Assembly (NCBI RefSeq): GCF_036825535.1
Contig: NZ_CP098813.1
Location: 1,550,001 to 1,614,000 of the forward strand
Direction: 5' to 3'
DNA: 64,000 nucleotides
From: Parasalinivibrio latis
GTDB taxonomy: Bacteria; Pseudomonadota; Gammaproteobacteria; Enterobacterales; Vibrionaceae
Below, piece after piece: positions 1-9,077 of the stretch. The stretch's first letter is position 1, and the number at the start of each line of letters is the position of its first letter. The notes under the pieces are model-generated. The model saw only the letters and a program-made list of their open reading frames with translations. It searched no databases and was not told the origin of the DNA. The position numbers and the translations under genes were made by a program.

Positions 1-1
1 C

Positions 2-646
2 ACGACGGATGGACAGGGCGGTTTCTGGTTGGCTTCTGAAGGACGGACCGACAGAGAAATTCCTCATGCGTTGTACAATGTAAACGGCAACGGTGAGATT
101 GTTCGTGAAGTCGTGTTTCCTGACGCGTTGTTAAAGGTCGAAAAGCGCTTTGGCTCTGAAGGCATCACACGTATCGGTGACACACTCTGGATTGCAATCC
201 AACGCAGTTGGAAAGATGACCCTGCGAATACGGCTAAATTGGTGTCTTTCAATACCATAACCGGTGAGTGGAAAGCCGTACGTTACCCAACTGAAAGGGC
301 AGCTAAAGGCTGGGTTGGCTTATCGGAAGTCGTCGCACACAACAAGCACCTGTACCTGATTGAGCGGGATAACCAAATCGGCGATGCGGCCAAAGTAAAA
401 ATGGTGACGCGTGTTGCGCAGTCAGATCTCAAAGCTGTTGATCTTGGTGGTGAACTCCCGGTAGTCAGAAAAGAAGTGGTTCGTGATCTGCTTCCGGACC
501 TGAAATCTACCGGCGGCTATGTTGTCGATAAAGTAGAAGGCCTGGCGATCACTAGCGAGGGTAAAGCCTTTATCGTGACTGATAACGATGGTGTTGATGA
601 CAGTTCTGGCGAAACCATGTTCTTAAGTGTCGGAAAGTTTGATTGA
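2..646 (+). CDS. Esterase-like phytase-family protein (5' truncated)
   Basis: The reading frame is open from the left edge, so this is the C-terminal 214 residues of a longer protein. The remaining part resembles the esterase-like activity of phytase family (PF13449), a beta-propeller-like fold usually exported to the periplasm. Visible marks are the repeated aromatic and glycine-rich strands, SEGITRIGDTLWIAIQ, and the C-terminal VEGLAITSEGKAFIVTDNDG, which is typical of that family's last blades. A TTG at 29 could act as a start but is internal to the conserved region. The substrate is unknown. A hairpin follows the stop. Confidence 0.6.
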   Translation, partial: TTDGQGGFWLASEGRTDREIPHALYNVNGNGEIVREVVFPDALLKVEKRFGSEGITRIGDTLWIAIQRSWKDDPANTAKLVSFNTITGEWKAVRYPTERAAKGWVGLSEVVAHNKHLYLIERDNQIGDAAKVKMVTRVAQSDLKAVDLGGELPVVRKEVVRDLLPDLKSTGGYVVDKVEGLAITSEGKAFIVTDNDGVDDSSGETMFLSVGKFD

Positions 647-670
647 TTGTGAATTCTGCAGTCTGTGTTG

Positions 671-692
671 AAAGGCCGGTTTTCCGGCCTTT
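671..692 (+). terminator. Rho-independent-like hairpin after the phytase-like gene
   Basis: AAAGGCCGG and CCGGCCTTT form a near-perfect stem with a loop of about 4 bases, 25 bases after the stop codon. The downstream gene points the other way, so the hairpin may serve both strands. The U tract is short. Confidence 0.6.
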
Positions 693-711
693 ACAGTTGT
701 TGGCTGTAGAG

Positions 712-1566
712 CTAGTGCTTATCAAAGTAGTCCTTTCTACGAATGTATCTGTCCATAAAGTGGTAAGAGAAGGGTTTGAATATCCAGCTTGTTAGCACCC
801 AATACAACCTCAGAGGTGCTGGCGTATTCTCATAAATTCGTTCGTTATGTAGCCAAATTTGGCTTCCAACATGCCAGTAAATCAAAGGTAACCCAGGTAA
901 AAAAGTGACTATATCCAATCCGCAACAAATTCGGTAAGTTCGGTTGTTTAGGTTGTAGTGCTGTTTAAGGCTCCAAAATCCTGCAGCAGGCTGTCCAAAA
1001 GTCACTATGCGTTTTATGGCATTGGGGAATTGCTGGTGAAGCTTTAGTGCTGCAATAACAGCCATTGCTCCACCTGATGAATGACCGGTAAATGAAACCT
1101 GCTTGCCTTGGTTTAACAAAGGCACCAAGGTTGATAAGAGCATGTCATAAACACTTTTGCTCCCTGGGTCAGGGTTATCAGTCGACTGGAAAATGTCTGC
1201 CTGATAACTGGTGGTTAGTGTTGAATGTCTTGAAAGATAACCGGTTCTGCTTTTCTTACTGTGTTGATCCAAAAAATAGTTAAACCCCCAGTGCACTTTG
1301 GGGCTGCCGGGTATATTTGCTAACGTTTTAGGAAAACAGAACAGATTGACCAGCCAGTCTGAGAAACAGTGCGTACCTTTAAAAACCACTACCACGTCAG
1401 ATTTATCATCCCATAAAACACGGATCAGTGTTTTGCCGTGACGATCGCGTATATCACGTCTGCATGCGTGGCCGAAGCCGAACTGAGTGTGATCAAATAA
1501 TCGGGGGTAAGAAGCTTTGCACAAAATGGCATAACGTTCGTACTGGTAACGCTTGAGCTTTTTCAT
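712..1566 (-). CDS. Class 3 lipase family protein
   Basis: A 284-residue alpha/beta hydrolase of the Lipase_3 family (PF01764), predicted to hydrolyse acyl glycerols or phospholipids. The nucleophile elbow GHSSGG lies at residues 161-166 with Ser163. An FKGT oxyanion-type motif lies near 62-65, the candidate Asp is in GLDIVTF, and a candidate His lies in the C-terminal SYHFMDR. There is no clear signal peptide, so the protein is probably cytoplasmic or exported by another route. It stands alone between a terminator hairpin and a divergent GGDEF gene. The substrate cannot be told from the sequence. Confidence 0.75.
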   Translation of the reverse strand: MKKLKRYQYERYAILCKASYPRLFDHTQFGFGHACRRDIRDRHGKTLIRVLWDDKSDVVVVFKGTHCFSDWLVNLFCFPKTLANIPGSPKVHWGFNYFLDQHSKKSRTGYLSRHSTLTTSYQADIFQSTDNPDPGSKSVYDMLLSTLVPLLNQGKQVSFTGHSSGGAMAVIAALKLHQQFPNAIKRIVTFGQPAAGFWSLKQHYNLNNRTYRICCGLDIVTFLPGLPLIYWHVGSQIWLHNERIYENTPAPLRLYWVLTSWIFKPFSYHFMDRYIRRKDYFDKH

Positions 1567-1808
1567 CCAAAGTTCTGGGAGCTTGGTCGTGTGAATTTAC
1601 AGATTAAATGCGCATTGTGACGATTCGACGAATGTTAATTTCCAGGCATTCTGGTTAATAAGACTGATTTGCTGTGTGGGGTAATTAACATTAGTTGATG
1701 GCATTATCATTGAAATTTGTAGTTGGAGTGATAATTCATTGATGGTGCAGAACGAAAACGGCAGAATGTCGGGCTCAGGCCTAACTCAAAAGAAAAATTC
1801 AAAACTGG

Positions 1809-3215
1809 ATGTCCCTTAGAACAGCAGTAAAAGGGCAAAAAAGCCTATTTTGGTTGGTGGTTGCAGTGGGCGTGTTGATAGTAACGCTGACCACTGTATT
1901 CGTCTTCAATGAAAAGAAGGTCATCTTAAAGAATGAAGCCCAGCATGCAGAGTTTACAGCGGGCTTAGTGGCGCAATATGTCGAAAAATCCTTCACTATA
2001 GTAGAAGAAAGCCTCTTTGCCGTTAAAGATGCGATTAAGCGTGGCGATTCTGACATGCGTCAGCTGCTGACTAGCTATGACGGACGTCTGAACGAAATTG
2101 TCGACCTCGCTGTGGTAAACGTCGATGGTACGGTCGTTGCTGCTTCTTTTGATCGTTCGAAATACAAGATTAACCTGAAAAACAAGAAGTACATCAAGGT
2201 ATTTGCCCACGCAAATCCTAAGTACTACATCAGTGATGTAATCCGGTATTCCATCGATCCGGCACGCCGGGTAATGGCCGTTTCTACAGCAATGGTTACA
2301 CCAAGTGGCGAGAAAAAAATCATCGTGGCTTTCGTTGCTGTGGAAGAACTTGTTCAGTCAATTGAACGTGTTGGAATGAATATCGCCAACCAACAGATTT
2401 ACCTTTTTTACTATTCCGGCCGATTGTTGTTGTCTGTACCGGATATCAAGCGTGAAATTTTTGATACAAGAATTCGGCGGCTTTGGAATTCCGGGAAAGA
2501 GCAGGGGTTGCTTGAGCACAAGACTTACAATGACGACGTCGAGCGTATCGTTGCTTACCAGCGCATAGACGGTAAAAACATGTTTGCTGTTGTGGCTGTA
2601 GACAAAAACCTGCTGATACGTCCGTGGCAGCTTAAATCATTGGTGGCAATTTTCGGCTGCATTGCGGTAACGTCAATACTTATCGCTCTATACCGGCGGG
2701 TCATTGTGTACCAATCCAAGCTAGAGAACATGGCGTTGAATGACCCCTTGACCGGCTTGGCCAACCGCTATGCACTTCAGCAAATTGCACCACTGTATAT
2801 GGCTCAGGCCATACGCTACAAAAAGCCGCTTTCATTTATCATTTTCGACCTCGATAAATTTAAAGAACTCAATGATACCTATGGACATATCGTTGGTGAT
2901 CAGGTGCTGAGTGCGACAGCGCACCTGCTTAAACGTAAATTGAGAAATTCTGACGTTATAGTCCGTCTTGGAGGGGAGGAGTTTGGTGTCATGTTGCCAG
3001 ATACCCCACAGGATCGTGCTGTGATACTGGCGGACCGTATCAGGGTACGGATGCCGACTATCCACAGAAACGGAACGACCGCAAGTTTTGGTGTTTGTGA
3101 GTTCCGGCCAAATATGAAGAGTATTGAAGAGTTTATTGACTGTGCGGACAAGGCACTTTACCAGTCAAAGGCAAATGGAAGGAATACGATCAGTGTCTAT
3201 GAATTAATGGATTGA
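1809..3215 (+). CDS. Membrane diguanylate cyclase (PDC/Cache sensor-GGDEF)
   Basis: A 468-residue c-di-GMP synthase anchored in the inner membrane. TM1 lies at about residues 13-33. A periplasmic PDC/dCache-like sensor of about 240 residues follows, then TM2 (around 275-297) and a C-terminal GGDEF domain. The active site is GGEEF and is intact. An RxxD inhibitory site (RNSD) sits five residues before it, so product feedback inhibition is expected. The ligand of the sensor is unknown. The gene stands alone and ends at a hairpin. The ribosome binding site before 1809 is weak, so the start is only moderately secure. Confidence 0.88.
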   Translation: MSLRTAVKGQKSLFWLVVAVGVLIVTLTTVFVFNEKKVILKNEAQHAEFTAGLVAQYVEKSFTIVEESLFAVKDAIKRGDSDMRQLLTSYDGRLNEIVDLAVVNVDGTVVAASFDRSKYKINLKNKKYIKVFAHANPKYYISDVIRYSIDPARRVMAVSTAMVTPSGEKKIIVAFVAVEELVQSIERVGMNIANQQIYLFYYSGRLLLSVPDIKREIFDTRIRRLWNSGKEQGLLEHKTYNDDVERIVAYQRIDGKNMFAVVAVDKNLLIRPWQLKSLVAIFGCIAVTSILIALYRRVIVYQSKLENMALNDPLTGLANRYALQQIAPLYMAQAIRYKKPLSFIIFDLDKFKELNDTYGHIVGDQVLSATAHLLKRKLRNSDVIVRLGGEEFGVMLPDTPQDRAVILADRIRVRMPTIHRNGTTASFGVCEFRPNMKSIEEFIDCADKALYQSKANGRNTISVYELMD

Positions 3216-3235
3216 GGCATAGAAAAACAAATGAA

Positions 3236-3262
3236 GTTAAGGCGACTCGAGGTCGCCTTAAC
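3236..3262. terminator. Bidirectional terminator hairpin
   Basis: GTTAAGGCGAC and GTCGCCTTAAC form a perfect 11-base stem around TCGAG. It lies between the converging stops of the GGDEF gene and the YlqF-type GTPase gene, so it probably ends both transcripts. Confidence 0.7.
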
Positions 3263-3278
3263 TGTAAATGTATAACTG

Positions 3279-4220
3279 TTATTTACGGCGTTTGTTTCGA
3301 AGGTAACGTTTACGACGTTCTTCTTTTTTCGCCGCTTTTTCCTCAGTATCACGCGCCTTGTCTTCTTCGACCTGCTCGAGTTCACCTTCGATCATGTCAG
3401 GGTGCTCAAGGGTAATCAGCCCAAGAGCGCCGCTACGTAAATCGTTAATTAAAGCTTCGGATGCCTTGTGGAGATCAACCCGGCCTCCTGAACGAAGTGA
3501 GCCTCGCTTTTCACCGATAGCTTCTATCAGCTCAATATCGCTTTCTGGCAGTTCTTCGAGATTGTAACGATTCATGAGTAAGTCGGGGTACGCTTTGGCA
3601 AGATACTCAACTGTATAAAAACCGACTTCGACATAATCCATTGCAGTATCTTTTACCGCACCAGTGGCAGCCAGGCGGAAACCACTGTGAGGGTTTTCAA
3701 CCTTAGGCCAGAGGATCCCTGGAGTGTCAGACAGAACGATACCATTTTGCAGGTTAATACGCTGTTGGGCCCGGGTAACGGCTGGTTCATTTCCAGTTTT
3801 ACAAATGACGCGACCGGCAAAGGTGTTAATTAGGGTGGATTTCCCGACATTAGGGATTCCCATAATCATTGTGCGAATGTTTTTGCCTGCCTCTTCCCGG
3901 TGAGGCGCCAGTTTCCGGCATAGCTCAAGTATCTTGTTCACTTCGCTCATTTGAGAGGTAGTGATTGCAATGGCCTTAACTCCTTGCTCTTTTTCAAGGT
4001 GTTTCAACCACAACTTGGTCATTTCAGGATCTGCCAAGTCTCGCTTGTTCAGCACTTTAATTACGGGCTTATCGCCTCTAAGACTGCGAACGAGTGGGTT
4101 TTCACTGCTGAATGGAATGCGAGCATCAAGAACTTCGATGATAACGTCAATCTTTGGGATTACTTCGGCTATCTCTTTTCGGGCTTTGTGCATATGACCC
4201 GGAAACCATTGAATTGACAT
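3279..4220 (-). CDS. ylqF: Ribosome biogenesis GTPase YlqF/RbgA family
   Basis: A 313-residue circularly permuted GTPase. The motif order G4-G1-G3 is visible: NKRD at 58-61, GIPNVGKS at 121-128 and DTPG at 165-168. The N-terminal WFPGHMHKA signature is typical of YlqF/RbgA. Bacillus RbgA acts in late assembly of the 50S subunit; the role of the gammaproteobacterial member is inferred by homology. The C-terminal 35 residues are very rich in Lys, Arg and Glu and end in a basic tail suited to rRNA contact. It is a single-gene unit. Confidence 0.88.
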   Translation of the reverse strand: MSIQWFPGHMHKARKEIAEVIPKIDVIIEVLDARIPFSSENPLVRSLRGDKPVIKVLNKRDLADPEMTKLWLKHLEKEQGVKAIAITTSQMSEVNKILELCRKLAPHREEAGKNIRTMIMGIPNVGKSTLINTFAGRVICKTGNEPAVTRAQQRINLQNGIVLSDTPGILWPKVENPHSGFRLAATGAVKDTAMDYVEVGFYTVEYLAKAYPDLLMNRYNLEELPESDIELIEAIGEKRGSLRSGGRVDLHKASEALINDLRSGALGLITLEHPDMIEGELEQVEEDKARDTEEKAAKKEERRKRYLRNKRRK

Positions 4221-4328
4221 TATGCGTCCTTATTTCTTTACGTTTATAGGGCGCATATTGTAGCGATTACCGGGTGTGAGTAAAGGAATGCCTTGTCACA
4301 CGGGCAGTTTACGCGGTGATCCGGGTTA

Positions 4329-5159
4329 TCAATGGTCACTGTAGGCCGGCGGTCCGAACAGATGTAACAGGCGCTGCCGTAAAGTTTTACGTTTTAGTGA
4401 AAATGCCAATGAAAGAAGTGTCTTCCACTGGTGAAAAGTAACGACGATTGGATTCCAACTATCCAATTGCTTTGGGATACCGTAATCAATAGATATACCG
4501 TCTTTTTCTTTTACAAAGGTACCAAAGAACTTATCCCAAATTATCAGTACTCCAGCGAAATTACGGTCGATGTATTCCGGGTTCCTTGCATGATGCACAC
4601 GGTGATGGGAGGGGGTATTAAATATGTATTCCAGCCACCCTAGGTGTTTAACCATACGAGTATGTACGAAAAACTGGAACCCCAGGTTAAGTGCGACGAT
4701 GAGTACGACAAAATCAGGGTGGAAACCTATAAACATCATTGGCGTCCAGAAAAGCCACATACCTGAAACAGGGTACGTCAGACTCTGCCTGAACGCAGTT
4801 GTGAAGTTCATTCTGCGAGATGAGTGGTGGGCTACATGAGAGGCCCACATCCAATGTACGTTATGGCTGGCGCGGTGGAACCAGTAGTAGAAAAAGTCTT
4901 GTAAAAGAAAAGCGAAGAAAAAGCTGATTATTCCTGGCTCAATGTTGAACAGTCTAAATTGGTATAGCCAGATGAAAAAAGGCATCAGCAGTAGAGTAGC
5001 AAGTAAGTCAGCTCCCTGATGTAATCCGGCGAGGGAGAAGTTACATAGTATTTCCCGAATCGAGTAATCCTCCCTGCATTCACTTCGGAGCTTACGATAC
5101 TCCCAAATCATGAAGGCTAAAAACAGGGGACTGAGAAATACAAGGGTTAGGGACTCCAT
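4329..5159 (-). CDS. Fatty acid hydroxylase / sterol desaturase superfamily membrane protein
   Basis: A 276-residue integral membrane di-iron oxygenase-type protein (PF04116). The histidine clusters that bind iron are present: HRASH at 95-99, HVAHH at 108-112 and HHRVHH at 185-190, with FFVHT near 164. Several hydrophobic segments surround them. Family members hydroxylate or desaturate lipids, including fatty acids, sterols and alkylglycerols. The bacterial substrate is unknown here. No lipid genes adjoin it. A distant link to the lipid-modifying operon at 44-53 kb is possible but unsupported. Confidence 0.8.
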   Translation of the reverse strand: MESLTLVFLSPLFLAFMIWEYRKLRSECREDYSIREILCNFSLAGLHQGADLLATLLLMPFFIWLYQFRLFNIEPGIISFFFAFLLQDFFYYWFHRASHNVHWMWASHVAHHSSRRMNFTTAFRQSLTYPVSGMWLFWTPMMFIGFHPDFVVLIVALNLGFQFFVHTRMVKHLGWLEYIFNTPSHHRVHHARNPEYIDRNFAGVLIIWDKFFGTFVKEKDGISIDYGIPKQLDSWNPIVVTFHQWKTLLSLAFSLKRKTLRQRLLHLFGPPAYSDH

Positions 5160-5250
5160 GCACCACGCTCCAACTGGTCTGACTTGTCAGTGTTACGTCA
5201 ATGTTAACTTGGGAGGTGCGCGGGAGCAAATCTTCCTTCCACTACAACGT

Positions 5251-6072
5251 TTAAATGGGAAGTGAAGCGGCCTTGACGGGTATTATTTCTTCCATGAGAG
5301 GTTTGGGCAAACCGAGGTAGTAGCCCTGAAACAGATCGATATCCAGAGCCAGCATAGCCTGAAAATCATGTTCCGTTTCAATCCCTTCTACGACTATTTT
5401 GGCGCCAATGTTCTTAGCATTGGATATCGCATCAAGGAGAGGGATTTGTTGTCCCAACATATATTTAACCAGTAACCCTCTGTCGATTTTGACAATACAG
5501 GGGTTGATTTTCCTTAGCCGGCTTTCGTTATTTGCTTCTGAACCGTAATCATCTATTGCGATTCTGAAACCGTGCAACTTAGAGTGATCGATTGCGACAG
5601 CCAGATCGTCGTCATTTCCACACTCTTGTTCAGTTACTTCAAACACCACCTGATTGTTGGGCATACCCAGTTCGACCAAACGTTTGCGCATCAGTTTCTG
5701 GCCAGTCGGAGAAAGTGACTGCATTACTGCCGTAGTAGGTAGTATGTTCAGGAAAATCGCTTCACTTTTGTTAAGCCTGGCAAAGTTGCGAAGATGGATA
5801 ACTCTGGACAGACGGTCAAGGTTGACTTGATCTATACCGTAATCATCTTGATTGTTTGGCGCGGAAAAAATTATTTCCGGAGATATGTACTGTAACGTTT
5901 CCAACGAACGTATACGAACGAGTGCTTCATAACCATATATTTCACCGTCTCGGGTAAACAACGGTTGATAAACGCTGCTGAGGCGATAACTTCCATATAT
6001 AGCTTCAACGTTACCGACCTGGTCTTCAGTCAGAAAAAGTTCAAAATCTTCTTGGCTGTCAAGCAGATCCAT
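5251..6072 (-). CDS. EAL-domain c-di-GMP phosphodiesterase
   Basis: A soluble EAL protein of about 273 residues. The key residues look intact: EAL in GYEALVRIR, LNILP for the Asn ligand, FEVTEQE, IDDYGSE for the acidic pair, KIDRG, VVEGIET and the late QGYYLG. It should therefore hydrolyse c-di-GMP to pGpG. There is no sensor domain and no membrane segment. An ATG at 6117 would add 15 residues. I prefer 6072 because AAAGGA lies about 10 bases before it. It is divergent from phhA. Confidence 0.85.
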   Translation of the reverse strand: MDLLDSQEDFELFLTEDQVGNVEAIYGSYRLSSVYQPLFTRDGEIYGYEALVRIRSLETLQYISPEIIFSAPNNQDDYGIDQVNLDRLSRVIHLRNFARLNKSEAIFLNILPTTAVMQSLSPTGQKLMRKRLVELGMPNNQVVFEVTEQECGNDDDLAVAIDHSKLHGFRIAIDDYGSEANNESRLRKINPCIVKIDRGLLVKYMLGQQIPLLDAISNAKNIGAKIVVEGIETEHDFQAMLALDIDLFQGYYLGLPKPLMEEIIPVKAASLPI

Positions 6073-6328
6073 GAATAAGCATTCCTTTACTACTCCCGAT
6101 AATGAAGCTTTACACATGACTAAGCTTCAAGCTTACTCTGTACCATTCCAAGGTTTTGTGCACCTTGCAAAATCAACAAAATAGAACGAAATTCCAAACT
6201 AAGATTTCTTTTATTGACATATAAATAACTAAGCGCTAGCCGCCGGGCGTTTGGAGTGTTTGGTTACTTCCTTTGAAATAAGAGAATTTAAAATTATTTA
6301 GACTTTGGTTCAGCCAACCTGATTTAAA

Positions 6329-6346
6329 TGTAAATGATATGTTACG
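6329..6346 (+). promoter_or_regulatory. Candidate TyrR/PhhR box upstream of phhA
   Basis: TGTAAA-N6-GTTACG matches the TyrR-family consensus TGTAAA-N6-TTTACA at 10 of 12 positions, about 95 bases before the phhA start. Phenylalanine hydroxylase operons are controlled by the TyrR homologue PhhR in Pseudomonas. The rest of the 369-base gap between the EAL gene and phhA is AT-rich and shows nothing else that I can name. Confidence 0.45.
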
Positions 6347-6441
6347 CGGATTGATTTTCCTGTCTTCATCCATACCAAGATTATTTACCGCATTCCAGCT
6401 AACGTAAAAAAGTCAAACCGCACCGATTGATGGAGACAATG

Positions 6442-7263
6442 ATGGCAAAAGGAAGCCGCTACCAGTCAAAATCCTTGGATAAAAATGGAATTATAAGTTG
6501 GTCAGAAAGTGAAAACGAAATTTGGCGCCAGTTACTGTCTCGCCAGATGAATGTGATTCAGGGGAAGGCATGCGAAGAATACCTTGACGGTTTGTTGAAG
6601 CTTGATCTTCCCTTAGACAGAGCCCCGCAGCTAGGTGATGTCAGCAAGGTCTTACAAGAAACGACGGGCTGGCAATGTGAGCCCGTTGAAGCGCTTATAG
6701 ACTTTGATACTTTCTTCGATTTATTGTCCAAGAGACGTTTTCCTGTCGCAACATTTTTGCGAACCAAAGAAGACTTTGACTACCTTCAAGAACCCGACTT
6801 TTTCCATGAGGTTTTTGGCCATTGTGCCATGCTGACTCACCCGGCATTCGCTGCATTCACCCAACGTTACGGCATGCTGGGAAAAGCTGCCAACAAAGAA
6901 GACCGGCGTTATTTAGCAAGACTTTACTGGTTTACAGTGGAATTCGGACTGATGGATTGTTCTGAGCAAGGGCAGAGAATTTATGGGGGCGGAATTCTCT
7001 CATCACCTAAGGAAACTGAATATGCTTTTTTCAGTAATGAACCTCAAAGGAAACCATTCGAGATTGTTGATGTGCTGAGAACACCTTATCGCATTGATAT
7101 TCTTCAGACAGTGTATTTTGTTATCGACGGAATTGAGCAACTTATGGATGTCTCAAAGCAGGACATCCCTAAGTGCATTGCAGAGGCGAAACGTCTGGGA
7201 ATGCACGAGCCAACCTTTACTCAGAAAGCTGCTGCATCGTTAATTAAGGAATCGCAAGTATGA
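6442..7263 (+). CDS. phhA: Phenylalanine-4-hydroxylase
   Basis: Converts phenylalanine to tyrosine using O2 and tetrahydropterin, with a mononuclear iron. In the 273-residue protein the iron ligands are visible as His122 and His127 in HEVFGH and Glu167 in TVEFG. Length and architecture match the bacterial single-domain enzyme, without the regulatory domain of the animal one. The ATG at 6442 is chosen because GGAG at 6432-6435 is well spaced. ATG 6439 and an upstream TTG are less well placed. The stop overlaps the phhB start in ATGA, which indicates translational coupling. Confidence 0.93.
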   Translation: MAKGSRYQSKSLDKNGIISWSESENEIWRQLLSRQMNVIQGKACEEYLDGLLKLDLPLDRAPQLGDVSKVLQETTGWQCEPVEALIDFDTFFDLLSKRRFPVATFLRTKEDFDYLQEPDFFHEVFGHCAMLTHPAFAAFTQRYGMLGKAANKEDRRYLARLYWFTVEFGLMDCSEQGQRIYGGGILSSPKETEYAFFSNEPQRKPFEIVDVLRTPYRIDILQTVYFVIDGIEQLMDVSKQDIPKCIAEAKRLGMHEPTFTQKAAASLIKESQV

Positions 7264-7616
7264 CGGAAGTAACCCTTAAAGAACTGACTGGTCAGAAATG
7301 TAAAGCGTGTAGTGCTGATGCACCACGGGTAACCGATGGCGAATTGGCATCATTGATGTTAACGCTGCCAGAGTGGGATCTTGATAAACAAAGTGGTATC
7401 AGCCAACTGACCAGATCATATGAGTTCAGAAATTTCAAACTGGCCTGGGCTTTTAGTAACAAAGTTGCCGAATTGGCTGAAGAAGAAGGGCACCACCCTG
7501 CAATATTACTGGAATGGGGAAAAGTAAAAGTTAGCTGGTGGACGCATGCAATAGGTGGATTACATAAAAATGATTTTATCTGCGCTGCAAAAACCGATGC
7601 ACTCATAAAGAGCTAG
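7260..7616 (+). CDS. phhB: Pterin-4a-carbinolamine dehydratase
   Basis: Recycles the pterin cofactor by dehydrating the 4a-carbinolamine made by PhhA. The 118-residue protein carries the conserved EEGHHPAI segment with the catalytic histidines and the WWTHAIGGLHKNDF block. It starts inside the phhA stop (4-base overlap), so the two are a standard phhAB operon. Its stop overlaps the stop of the convergent DUF218 gene by 4 bases, and no terminator fits between them. Confidence 0.92.
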   Translation: MTEVTLKELTGQKCKACSADAPRVTDGELASLMLTLPEWDLDKQSGISQLTRSYEFRNFKLAWAFSNKVAELAEEEGHHPAILLEWGKVKVSWWTHAIGGLHKNDFICAAKTDALIKS

Positions 7617-8551
7617 TCCAGTTGTAAAGGCCCGCAATCGAAGGCGGGTCTTCCCCACAGTCTGTACAAATCCAATGCGATACTTACCAATTCTCTATAA
7701 TCGGGCATGGGCACTGTTTTGTTATCATATGTAGTAGGGGATATGGGTAAAACGCCTAAACCGGAACCTATTCTTAAGGTGGCCAGATAGGTTAGGGCAC
7801 TGAGTCGGTGAATGTGGTTATCTGTAGATACTGGAACTAAATGCTTGATGTGCTCAGGAACCAAACGTGTGCTGAATAGCGCATTTTGGATGGTGTTTGC
7901 CGACTTGTCTTCGGTGATAATTTGCGTTGGTGGGATGCCGTTTGATCGCAGCCACTCTGCCATTACACTTGCTTCTGAAATTCCTCCAACCGGTTGCCCA
8001 CCTGAACAAATCACGACGAAAGAAGAGTTCTTTTGAAGCACCGCATAAGCTAGCTTGAGCCTCTCCTCCATTAGAGATGACATTTTCCCGCCAGGCAGCA
8101 ACTTATGCCCAGGCAAAAGAATAGCTGAACAATCGGGGATACTTTTTACTTTTGGCAACTGCAATGCATATTTTTCAAAGGCATCCAGATCGGGAGTTTT
8201 AGCGTTGGAGGTTTTATATGTTGTGCGCTGCAGTTGATACATCTTGGTGAAAGACATCCAATAATCAGCCCACTCCGAGATATGTGCAGGTATCGGAGGA
8301 TGAAGTGAGCTTAAAGCCTTCAATGCGTCGTCTACATTTCGGTCAAAAATGTATGCAGTAGACAGTGCGAAGGTAAGGTCAGGGTCACCGGGTCTAAGAT
8401 CTATGGCCTGTTGGAGGCAGTATTGAACCTCTTTAATGTTCCGGGTCCGTCTGCCATCTGGAGTCATGTAGTTTTCCCGAGAACTCGAATGAAGAGCACG
8501 CTGCGCTAAATGCAAAAGATTGACTATTTGTTCGGAAGGAAACGCAAACAT
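7613..8551 (-). CDS. DUF218 / YdcF-like protein with helical N-terminal half
   Basis: A protein of about 312 residues. The C-terminal half is a DUF218 (YdcF/SanA-like) Rossmann domain, seen in AILLPGHKL, FVVICSGGQP, EASVMAEWL and EDKSANTIQNA. The N-terminal half is helical and TPR-like (LQQAIDLRPGDPDLTFALSTAYIF spread over one repeat). The molecular function is unknown; related proteins act in envelope or vancomycin sensitivity. The frame extends to 8728, but I chose ATG 8551 because GGAG sits 5 bases upstream. Antisense overlap with the phhB end is only 4 bases. Confidence 0.75.
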   Translation of the reverse strand: MFAFPSEQIVNLLHLAQRALHSSSRENYMTPDGRRTRNIKEVQYCLQQAIDLRPGDPDLTFALSTAYIFDRNVDDALKALSSLHPPIPAHISEWADYWMSFTKMYQLQRTTYKTSNAKTPDLDAFEKYALQLPKVKSIPDCSAILLPGHKLLPGGKMSSLMEERLKLAYAVLQKNSSFVVICSGGQPVGGISEASVMAEWLRSNGIPPTQIITEDKSANTIQNALFSTRLVPEHIKHLVPVSTDNHIHRLSALTYLATLRIGSGLGVLPISPTTYDNKTVPMPDYRELVSIALDLYRLWGRPAFDCGPLQLD

Positions 8552-8806
8552 TATTGCTCCAATATGAGGCATTTGCATGATAGTAGTGCAAAAAGTTGCT
8601 TGAACGATAGTATAGAGCGCTTCTGTTTGGGTGTGGATAAGTGTTTTTTTATTCACAGAAGCGGTGAATAACTCTGGGTATTTCCTAGGTAAGCCACATT
8701 TATGAAGCCCTACAGGAATGTCAAGCATTCAAATTCTTGTTCATGATACCTGTCATGATAAACCAAAGAATTTGGCGAGAAGATAAACACAGACATCAAA
8801 GATTAG

Positions 8807-8838
8807 ATTGAGATTAATTAAATGGAAATAATCTCAAT
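8807..8838. repeat. Perfect 10-base inverted repeat in divergent gap
   Basis: ATTGAGATTA and TAATCTCAAT are perfect complements separated by 12 bases, giving arm centres 22 bases (two helical turns) apart. This fits a dimer operator better than a terminator, as no T run follows. No known regulator is assigned. Confidence 0.5.
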
Positions 8839-8931
8839 TAAGAGAAGCGTGCGATCTGAATGCTTGTTAGTGAAATAACCTATCCTACGTGACCTTTGGA
8901 GAAGTGGTTTGCATCCAAAATTTGGTCTCTT

Positions 8932-8951
8932 AAGGTGACAAAGATCACACT
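8932..8951 (+). promoter_or_regulatory. CRP (cAMP receptor protein) binding site
   Basis: GTGA-CAAAGA-TCAC matches the CRP core GTGA-N6-TCAC exactly, with a further A on the right. It lies about 127 bases before the chemoreceptor start, suitable for class I activation of the receptor and binding-protein unit. The family consensus is established knowledge; occupancy is inference. Confidence 0.65.
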
Positions 8952-9077
8952 AATTTGGGTTGCATACACTTAATTTTCGACGCGAATTGAAGTATTGACA
9001 GAAATGTGAAGAATACAGCCGACTTTGAGTTGGGTTAACCCAATGATCATCGATTACAACGGTCTGTTGAGAGTTTA

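Larger units (their letters stand above)
8552..9077. other. Divergent regulatory gap between the DUF218 gene and the chemoreceptor
   Basis: About 525 bases with no credible gene if the DUF218 protein starts at 8551. It holds a 10-base perfect inverted repeat at 8807-8838 and a CRP-like site at 8932-8951, both listed separately. I see no RNA gene. Confidence 0.6.
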
